From positions 72,795-136,794 of the forward strand of contig NZ_LTAQ01000045.1 in assembly GCF_001590835.1 (NCBI RefSeq): 64,000 bases of DNA, given 5' to 3'. The position numbers were made by a program, and so were the translations under genes. Below are positions 57,445 through 64,000 of the stretch, one piece after another; the stretch's first letter is position 1, and each line of letters begins with the position of its first letter. Source of the stretch: Bacillus gaemokensis. Its GTDB lineage: Bacteria > Bacillota > Bacilli > Bacillales > Bacillaceae_G. The notes below the pieces were generated by a model. That model worked only from the letters and a program-made list of their open reading frames with translations, ran no database searches and was not told the DNA's origin.

Positions 57445-57660
57445 ATGCCCTCTGTCGTTGGGAATCTTGTCGTTCAAAATAGTAACGGCTCTTTTAACTT
57501 AGGAGACTTTTATAACGTATCTCCAAAAGAAAATACGAAAGCCTATAATGGATCGGGCTCATCAAACGTTGGTTTTGTTGTCAGTACATTCAATGGTGTC
57601 AGTGCAACGAATACATTTGATTCCGATGTAGCAGATCAAGATCAAATCGGAACAGCTTAA
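57445..57660 (+). CDS. gerPF: Spore germination protein GerPF
   Basis: A 71-residue protein (MPSVVGNLVVQNSNGSFNLG) that resembles GerPA, including the tail DSDVADQDQIGTA. I chose ATG 57445, with AGGTGAG upstream; the in-frame GTG at 57436 is inside that ribosome site. It is the last gene of the operon. Confidence 0.92.
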   Translation: MPSVVGNLVVQNSNGSFNLGDFYNVSPKENTKAYNGSGSSNVGFVVSTFNGVSATNTFDSDVADQDQIGTA

Positions 57661-57698
57661 AAAAAGTAGGAGAAATGTTCTCCTACTTTTTTCGTTCT
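57660..57698 (+). terminator. gerP operon terminator
   Basis: AAAAAAGTAGGAGAA and TTCTCCTACTTTTTT form a strong hairpin. Confidence 0.9.
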
Positions 57699-57745
57699 TT
57701 TGATTTTTTTGTTCGTGCTTCAATAAATGTAATCATTCTTATTAT

Positions 57746-58039
57746 TTAATCTTTGAATGATAACCCACTTTCCTTCAGAGCAGTTCTAAGTTTAGGTAAA
57801 GATGCTGGCCCCATACCGTGCAGCTGTAAAATCTCTTTCTCACTATATTCTGAGAGCTGCTGCAAAGACGTTATTTCATTGTGTTCCAATGCTCTTCTTG
57901 CTGGTGCCGAGAGAAGTGAAAGAAATCCACTTTCTGGTTTTCTTTCTTTCTCACAGATTGGGCAAGAAGGGCAATCGCTACTTTTATAGTACCCGTGACC
58001 ATTGTCGCAAGTTCTTAAACTTTTTTTGGGAGCTATCAT
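57746..58039 (-). CDS. Small zinc-ribbon plus helix-hairpin-helix protein
   Basis: A 97-residue protein. Residues about 10-32 carry CDNGH and CPSCPIC, a zinc-ribbon-like cluster. Residues about 43-95 (LSAPARRALEHNEITSLQQL and on to LHGMGPASLPKLRTAL) match the fold of the RNA polymerase alpha C-terminal domain, which ends in a helix-hairpin-helix. I chose ATG 58037-58039, with AAAGGAGC upstream. It could bind DNA or RNA polymerase. It lies convergently with gerPF and behind addA. The function is unknown. Confidence 0.7.
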   Translation of the reverse strand: MIAPKKSLRTCDNGHGYYKSSDCPSCPICEKERKPESGFLSLLSAPARRALEHNEITSLQQLSEYSEKEILQLHGMGPASLPKLRTALKESGLSFKD

Positions 58040-58116
58040 TTTACATAGCTCCTTTCTAACGTTACATCTTTCCTCTTTTTCACATTTATACTTTGATGTA
58101 TGTTTCACTCACTTTT

Positions 58117-61100
58117 TTAATCAACATTTACTATGTGATTTCCATCAAAGAAATATAAGCACTTTTCTTTCACTGGATGGTGTAAGCTTTTCTCCAAGGC
58201 TTTCGCATATAATGTAAGCTGTACTTTGTAACGATCTTCTAACATAGCTCTCGCTTGATCATATCCACCTGGAAAACGCCCTTCAATTGTATCTGTTTTG
58301 AAATCAATTAATACAATCCCATCTTCCTCTTCTATCATGCAATCAATAACCCCTTGGACAAGTACAGATTCTTCGCTCTTATCTTGCCAATCTTGATACG
58401 CCTCTTCCGCTGAAAGCATCATCGTAAAAGGAACTTCCCGTTCTACACTTTTCGCAGCTAACACCCTTTTACCAAGATCAGTTTCAAAAAAGCCTACAAT
58501 CCGTTCAATCGCAATCTCTTCTGCTTGTTCAAATGTTAATAATTCTTTATTTACCATTTCCGCAATCTGTTCTCGGATTATTTCTATTGTAATCGGCTTC
58601 TTCAAATTCACATGTTGCATAACCGCATGGACAGCAGTTCCACGTTCAGCATACGTTAATCCTTTTTTCTCCATAAAACGCGGACGTGTCTTGATCGGCG
58701 CACGGAGTTTCTTAATAAAAGTATGATCGCTGCCTTCTTCAGATTGATAATTACGCTTAATCTCTGTGACAGACTGCTTAGCACGATGCGCTGTTGCCTC
58801 TTCATATGCATATTCCCACGTTAAGCGATTATAAACTTCTTCTCTTCGTTCACTTTCCAAAGGAACAGGTTTTTTCTCACGAAGCGCCTCAAGTAGTTCT
58901 TGTTTTTCTTCTTGCACCGGCTCTGGTGCTACTAAAGTTCCACCATCAACGAATGCTACACTCCAGCTCGCATCGTATTCATAAATTTCATTTGGAATGG
59001 TACCTTGTCCAAGATCAAGAAGCAATTCACTATCACGATGTCTATATAGCGATGGCGCAATCCAGTCTAAATAACAAGATGCCCCGGCCCGAACATAATC
59101 TGGCAACAACCAATCTGTATGCTCCCGTGCATCCATCCACTTTTCCATTTCTTTCTCTTTATCTTTTACGGTACCAATTAAAATCAATTTTTCTTTTGCA
59201 CGCGTTAAAGCAACATATAATACCCGCATCTCTTCCGCAATTAGTTCCATTTTCATCTTACGCTTAATAGCCAATTGCGATAACGTCGTATACTTAATTC
59301 GTTTACGCGGATCAATAAATTGAGAACCAAAACCAAAGTCTTTATGTAGCAAGAAACGTTTCATTAAATCCTGCGTATTAAAACGGCGTCCTAATCCTGC
59401 TACAAATACAACTGGGAACTCTAAACCTTTACTTTTATGAATCGTCATAATTCGAACAACATCTTCTTGTTCACCGAGTGCCCTCGCTGTCCCCATATCA
59501 TCGCCGCGCTCTAAAATACGTTCAATAAAACGTAGAAAACGGAATAACCCGCGGAAAGATGTCGCCTCATACTGTCTTGCTCGATCATATAGTACGCGTA
59601 GATTCGCTTGCCTTTGCTTTCCAGCCGGAAGACCACCAACAAAATCATAATAGCCTGTCTCACGATATACTTTCCAAATTAAATCTGAAAGCGACTGTTG
59701 GCGTGCAAACTCACGCCATCCTTGTAAAAGATTATAGAACCATTGTAGTTTCCCATGTAATTCTACTTCTTCTTCAAGCGGTGCTCCTTGTATGAATGAA
59801 CGCATCACTTCATAAAACGAACCTTTCTTTTCATGAGCACGTAGCATCGCAAGTTCTTCATCATTTAATCCAAGGATTGGAGAACGAAGCACTGCTGCAA
59901 GCGGAATATCTTGCATCGGATTGTCAATGACCCGAAAGACATTCATCATAATGTTCACTTCTGTTGCTTCAAAATAACCTGTCGCAAGTTCAGCATAAAC
60001 AGGAATACCTTGCAGTTTTAACTCTTCCATAATTTGCGGAGCCCATGGCATCGAGCGAAGTAAAATAACAAAGTCACGGTATTTTACAGGGCGCATGCTA
60101 TCGTTTTTCCGATCATATACTTCATATCCTGAATCGACCATCGCTTTAATACGTTGCGCGATTAGACGAGCCTCAAGTTGTGCTTTTTCTACTTCCGCGC
60201 CCTCTTCACCATCTAACACCTCTTCGTCAGATTGATGAATACATAATAGTTCAGCTGCTACATCTTCACCTGCTGGATAACTTGCACCTAACTTTAATTC
60301 AGCGTCTGCATCATAATCAATCTCTCCGACAGCTTCGCCCATAATTTGTTTGAAAATAAAGTTTGTACCCGCTAACACTTCATGACGACTACGGAAGTTT
60401 TTCGCTAAGTCAATTTTCATACCACCATCTATGCCTTCAGGCGTAAAACGTTTATACTTCCCTAAAAATAAACCTGGCTCTGCTAAACGGAAACGATATA
60501 TCGACTGCTTTACATCCCCAACCATAAATAAATTACCCTCTTGTTCGGAGTCTTTCGTCACAAATTTAATAATGGATTCCTGAACAAAGTTCGTATCTTG
60601 ATATTCATCAACAAGAACCTCAGCAAATTTATTACGATATTGAAGAGCCACTGGTGAAGGGCGCATTTCTCCGCCTTCAGTATGCTCACTTAAAATTTGC
60701 AAGCAAAAATGTTCTAAGTCTGTGAAATCAACCATTCCTTTATCACGCTTTATCGTTTGAAAGCGCTCAGTAAATACTTTTACAAGCTGAACGAGCTTTT
60801 CTAGAACAGGATGCATTTCCTTAAAATCACGTAAAAAGCTTTCTGGCTTACGGCTAAATAGCTCTTCTTGTAGTTTCTTCACTTCATCTTTTGCTTTGTT
60901 TCTAAGTGAATCTACTTGCTTTACGATTTCTTCATTATAATCACTTTTCTTAATACGCTTTAACGTTTGCCACGATACATTTTGCATTGCTTCATATACA
61001 CTTGTCCAAGACTGATGAGCTCCTGTGGATAATGTTCCGAGTAATGCAAGATCTGCTTGTAATGTCAGAGCGCGTGGCGCTGGGCCATCAGGAAGCATCG

Positions 61101-61839
61101 CAAGCTCAATTGCTTTTCGAATATGTTCTTCTGCTGTTTCAATTTGAAACTTCACATCTTCTAATAAATAAGAAGCATACACCAAATCTTCAATTGTCTT
61201 GCCTTCGACATCGTATGCCTCTACTAGCTTATCAAGCCATCTCTCTGGATCCGGATGCGCCCTCGACTCAGTATGAAGCGCTAAAATCATACGTTGTAAA
61301 TCATCATCACTGCGATCACTCGTATATCGATCAACCAGTTCAAAGAAAATATGATTTTCTTCGATGCCATATTCCTCTTCTAATATGTCATCCAATACTT
61401 CTTCTTTTAATAATTCATTTTCCGTCTGGTTCGCAATGCGAAAGCGTGGGTCTACATCAAGCATATAATAATATGTTCGAATTACTTGCAAACAGAACGA
61501 ATGAATCGTTGAAATCGAAGCTTTATTTAGTAAGCTAAGTTGTTTACGTATATGCTGTGACCCTGGCTCATCAATTAATACTTTTTCTAACGCTTCACCA
61601 ATCCTATTTTTCATCTCTTGCGCCGCTGCATTCGTAAACGTTACAACAAGCAAACGATCCACATCTACAGGATTTTCAGCATTAATAATTTTACGAATAA
61701 TTCTTTCTACAAGTACAGCTGTCTTTCCCGATCCCGCTGCCGCTGCTACTAAAATGTCACGACCATCTCCGACAACTGCCTTCCATTGATTATCTGTCCA
61801 TTGACTACCCTCTGGCTTCGCTGGCCAATTCTCTATCAT
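58117..61839 (-). CDS. addA: ATP-dependent helicase/nuclease subunit A
   Basis: A 1240-residue subunit of AddAB, the RecBCD-like complex that processes double-strand breaks. UvrD-type helicase motifs are present: Walker [17 protein letters not shown] (residues 33-48), [10 protein letters not shown] (about 410), and [19 protein letters not shown] (about 800). The C-terminal RecB-like nuclease has [22 protein letters not shown] (about 1160-1180). ATG 61837-61839 overlaps the addB stop by 4 bp (ATGA). Confidence 0.97.
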   Translation of the reverse strand: MIENWPAKPEGSQWTDNQWKAVVGDGRDILVAAAAGSGKTAVLVERIIRKIINAENPVDVDRLLVVTFTNAAAQEMKNRIGEALEKVLIDEPGSQHIRKQLSLLNKASISTIHSFCLQVIRTYYYMLDVDPRFRIANQTENELLKEEVLDDILEEEYGIEENHIFFELVDRYTSDRSDDDLQRMILALHTESRAHPDPERWLDKLVEAYDVEGKTIEDLVYASYLLEDVKFQIETAEEHIRKAIELAMLPDGPAPRALTLQADLALLGTLSTGAHQSWTSVYEAMQNVSWQTLKRIKKSDYNEEIVKQVDSLRNKAKDEVKKLQEELFSRKPESFLRDFKEMHPVLEKLVQLVKVFTERFQTIKRDKGMVDFTDLEHFCLQILSEHTEGGEMRPSPVALQYRNKFAEVLVDEYQDTNFVQESIIKFVTKDSEQEGNLFMVGDVKQSIYRFRLAEPGLFLGKYKRFTPEGIDGGMKIDLAKNFRSRHEVLAGTNFIFKQIMGEAVGEIDYDADAELKLGASYPAGEDVAAELLCIHQSDEEVLDGEEGAEVEKAQLEARLIAQRIKAMVDSGYEVYDRKNDSMRPVKYRDFVILLRSMPWAPQIMEELKLQGIPVYAELATGYFEATEVNIMMNVFRVIDNPMQDIPLAAVLRSPILGLNDEELAMLRAHEKKGSFYEVMRSFIQGAPLEEEVELHGKLQWFYNLLQGWREFARQQSLSDLIWKVYRETGYYDFVGGLPAGKQRQANLRVLYDRARQYEATSFRGLFRFLRFIERILERGDDMGTARALGEQEDVVRIMTIHKSKGLEFPVVFVAGLGRRFNTQDLMKRFLLHKDFGFGSQFIDPRKRIKYTTLSQLAIKRKMKMELIAEEMRVLYVALTRAKEKLILIGTVKDKEKEMEKWMDAREHTDWLLPDYVRAGASCYLDWIAPSLYRHRDSELLLDLGQGTIPNEIYEYDASWSVAFVDGGTLVAPEPVQEEKQELLEALREKKPVPLESERREEVYNRLTWEYAYEEATAHRAKQSVTEIKRNYQSEEGSDHTFIKKLRAPIKTRPRFMEKKGLTYAERGTAVHAVMQHVNLKKPITIEIIREQIAEMVNKELLTFEQAEEIAIERIVGFFETDLGKRVLAAKSVEREVPFTMMLSAEEAYQDWQDKSEESVLVQGVIDCMIEEEDGIVLIDFKTDTIEGRFPGGYDQARAMLEDRYKVQLTLYAKALEKSLHHPVKEKCLYFFDGNHIVNVD

Positions 61840-64000
61840 TCGCCGCCAACCTCCTCTCGCATCTTCTCCATTGCTTCACTATCTTTCATATCTTTTAATG
61901 TACGGAACTGATTGTCTTCAAGCGATTCATCAAACTGACAAACAGAGCGGAAATTACAGAACGTACAGGCAGCCTTGTTACCCATTTTATAAGGTGCAAT
62001 ATCAATGACACCTTCTGTAATGTCTTTACCAATGTTTTCAAATGTATGATGTACATATTCCTGTAAGACTGTAAACTCTTGCTCACTCGCAATACTAGAG
62101 CGCGCACTAAAACTACCATCTTTCTTCAAGCCAGCAGAAATAATATCAGAACTTCCTGATGAAAGCTTATTATCCATCAAGCGGACAATATCTGCATCCC
62201 CAAGCACAAGTCCCCTCATTTTAAATTTCTTTAAGATTTCTTTTTCAATCTCTGCTTCTGAAGCATCACCTTTCATCTCGACAATCGGATTATGAATGTG
62301 GAAATACAGAACTCCAGCAGGTGATGCCGTTCCATCTTTCTTCATCCACGTATTCGCATTTGAAATGACAACATCTAAATACGTTAACATTTGCAGCGCT
62401 AATCCATAATACACTTCCGTTAAATCTAATGCTTTGGCACTTGATTTATAATCGATAATACGGAGGAACGTGCCGCTCTCATCTTCCGCTTTATCAACCC
62501 TGTCAATTCGGCCAACGACTTCCATCTTCACACCATTTGGCAATGCAAATTCCATTGGAGGAAGCGATCCTGCACCACCCATACCAAATGGAACTTCTAA
62601 ATCAACTGGTACAAATCCACTAGACTTCGCATGCTCACGAAGAATCAATGATGTCCGGAAAATAATTTGTTGTAACTTTTGTTTTAAATAAAAGTGGCGA
62701 TTCGAGCTTAATAAAATTTGTCGTTGCAGCAATGGTGCAATTTCTTCTATAACTACAGCAGAAAGATGCTCACACTCTTTTATAGATAAATCAGCCCAAG
62801 TTCGATTTTCACGCAATAATTTATCTGCAATTTTCTTTAATGCGGCATGGAATAATTCCCCGATATCTGGTGCATCTAATTTAAAAATATCACGCTCTCT
62901 TAGTGATAATCCGTGCTGGGCAAAATGAGCATAAGCACAACGATTAAACAGCTCCATACGAGAAACGCTGCCTTTAATTTTATCTCCGTATAACTCTCTA
63001 CTTACAACTGGACTCAATTTCTGTGCACGGTTTCGATAAAACAAACTAGATAACACGCGACTACTTTTTTGCTTCCAATCATCCGAAGTCACATAGAAGT
63101 TATATACATCCCACCAAAAGTCTAAATTCCCTTCAAAACCGTATCGTTTCCAGTTTTGCAATTGCTGCGTCACATACGACAGCGTAACCTCTGGCGTTGC
63201 TACATAGGAAATTTGTGCTGAACGTGACAAATCGTTTACATCGTTTGTTATAAATACTTCTTTCATATCTGGAAACATTCTTTTTATCTTCTTAATAAAG
63301 CTAGATGTAAGTAATGTCTTCCCTTCCTCATCTGCGAGCGGACAAGAAATATATAATCTCTCAGATGCACGTGTCACTGTTTGATAAATAACAAATTGTT
63401 CTTCGAGCAAAGTCTGCCTTGTTGTCGGTGCCAGTTCAACACCGGCCGTAGAGAGAACTTCTCGTTCTTCATCAGATAACATTCCTTCATCTAAAGGAGC
63501 TGCTGGAATAACACCTTCATTTGCTCCAATTACAAATGCCGCACGAACATTTGATAGCCTCGAACGATCGATATTTGCAATTAGCACTTGATCTAAAGAT
63601 GGTGGAATATTAGCAAACTGAAGTGCCTCAAGTCCAGTTGTCATCACATCGATAAACATCGAAAGAGACATCTTTTCCTCACCAAGCATCTCTACAAATG
63701 TATCAAGAAGACCCATTACCTCTTCCCATACTTGGTCATGGTCACTAGCAAACAGGAAATCTCCTCCTGCTTCAGCACGCAGACGTAAATCTTCTAATTT
63801 CTTTGGAACATCCAATTCTTCTAAAAATAAATACACCGCTTCGCACATTTGCATTACCGATCCAGCACGCTTTAAACGCTTTTGCAAACGAATAATTGGC
63901 GTCCTCACTACGTCACGAAGGCGATTTATTTTCTCTTCCATTTCACGCTCACTATCCGTTACCGTTCCATTCACTCCATCTAACGAACGATAGCGACGAT
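61836..64000 (-). CDS. addB: ATP-dependent helicase/nuclease subunit B, C-terminal part
   Basis: The frame is open through the right edge, so the N-terminal part lies outside. About 721 codons are visible. It has the first Fe-S Cys in [13 protein letters not shown], the nuclease motif [20 protein letters not shown], and the C-terminal cluster [10 protein letters not shown], giving the four Cys of the AddB iron-sulfur clasp. It pairs with AddA and recognises Chi. The GTG at 63972-63974 is an internal codon, not the start. Confidence 0.96.
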   Translation of the reverse strand, partial: RRYRSLDGVNGTVTDSEREMEEKINRLRDVVRTPIIRLQKRLKRAGSVMQMCEAVYLFLEELDVPKKLEDLRLRAEAGGDFLFASDHDQVWEEVMGLLDTFVEMLGEEKMSLSMFIDVMTTGLEALQFANIPPSLDQVLIANIDRSRLSNVRAAFVIGANEGVIPAAPLDEGMLSDEEREVLSTAGVELAPTTRQTLLEEQFVIYQTVTRASERLYISCPLADEEGKTLLTSSFIKKIKRMFPDMKEVFITNDVNDLSRSAQISYVATPEVTLSYVTQQLQNWKRYGFEGNLDFWWDVYNFYVTSDDWKQKSSRVLSSLFYRNRAQKLSPVVSRELYGDKIKGSVSRMELFNRCAYAHFAQHGLSLRERDIFKLDAPDIGELFHAALKKIADKLLRENRTWADLSIKECEHLSAVVIEEIAPLLQRQILLSSNRHFYLKQKLQQIIFRTSLILREHAKSSGFVPVDLEVPFGMGGAGSLPPMEFALPNGVKMEVVGRIDRVDKAEDESGTFLRIIDYKSSAKALDLTEVYYGLALQMLTYLDVVISNANTWMKKDGTASPAGVLYFHIHNPIVEMKGDASEAEIEKEILKKFKMRGLVLGDADIVRLMDNKLSSGSSDIISAGLKKDGSFSARSSIASEQEFTVLQEYVHHTFENIGKDITEGVIDIAPYKMGNKAACTFCNFRSVCQFDESLEDNQFRTLKDMKDSEAMEKMREEVGGE

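Overview
The window is a low-GC Firmicute chromosome segment, almost certainly from the Bacillus cereus group. The genes, their order and their small neighbours (yjzC, yjzD, comZ, gerP, yisK, yisL, DUF2777, spx-yjbE-mecA-coiA-pepF) match the Bacillus yis/yit/yja/yjb core region. Strong AGGAGG-type ribosome sites, a T-box, and CtsR, PerR, GlnR, FapR and sigma-K sites also fit Bacillus. No rRNA, tRNA or CRISPR array is seen.

Left part (1-8.3 kb), mostly leftward: the start of pepF, competence gene coiA, cardiolipin synthase, a solo IS200/IS605-type tnpB with its probable omega-RNA end, the ClpC adaptor mecA, TerC-family yjbE, the redox regulator spx, a small membrane protein and an SRPBCC protein. 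From 8.3 to 11.6 kb is an accessory patch with a degraded gene fragment, an AraC/GyrI-type regulator and a wrecked Tn554-like transposase pair.

From 11.6 to 21.1 kb lie two oligopeptide-permease binding-protein genes (one intact, one a pseudogene), a MATE exporter, two tandem 153-bp repeats and oppBCDF. The pseudogene heads the opp operon, so the intact distal oppA may serve the transporter. From 21.4 to 36.9 kb: DUF3899, T-box-controlled trpS, yjbA, yjaZ, fabF and fabH with a FapR site, comZ, an epimerase-like and a hydrolase-like gene, yjzD, CtsR-controlled clpB, yjzC, a Cof-type HAD phosphatase, small genes, yitT and the foldase prsA.

From 36.9 to 41.4 kb: cvfB and yajQ, then a three-gene sugar-type cassette (glycosyltransferase, RmlC-like cupin, HpcH/HpaI-like protein) lying between two copies of a structured repeat. 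This is the most clearly accessory part. From 41.4 to 64 kb: an amylase-like membrane protein that has lost its catalytic residues, an ammonium transporter with two GlnR/TnrA boxes, a LysE exporter, catalase and ferrochelatase with PerR/Fur-like sites, asnO-type asparagine synthetase, DUF2777, yisL, ornithine aminotransferase rocD, an HXXEE protein, yisK, a Spo0E-like phosphatase, the gerPA-PF spore germination operon with a sigma-K promoter, a small zinc-ribbon/helix-hairpin-helix protein, and addA with a partial addB running off the right edge.

The window is mostly conserved housekeeping, competence, stress and sporulation DNA. The novelty lies in the repeats, the decayed elements, the sugar cassette and the pseudo-amylase.
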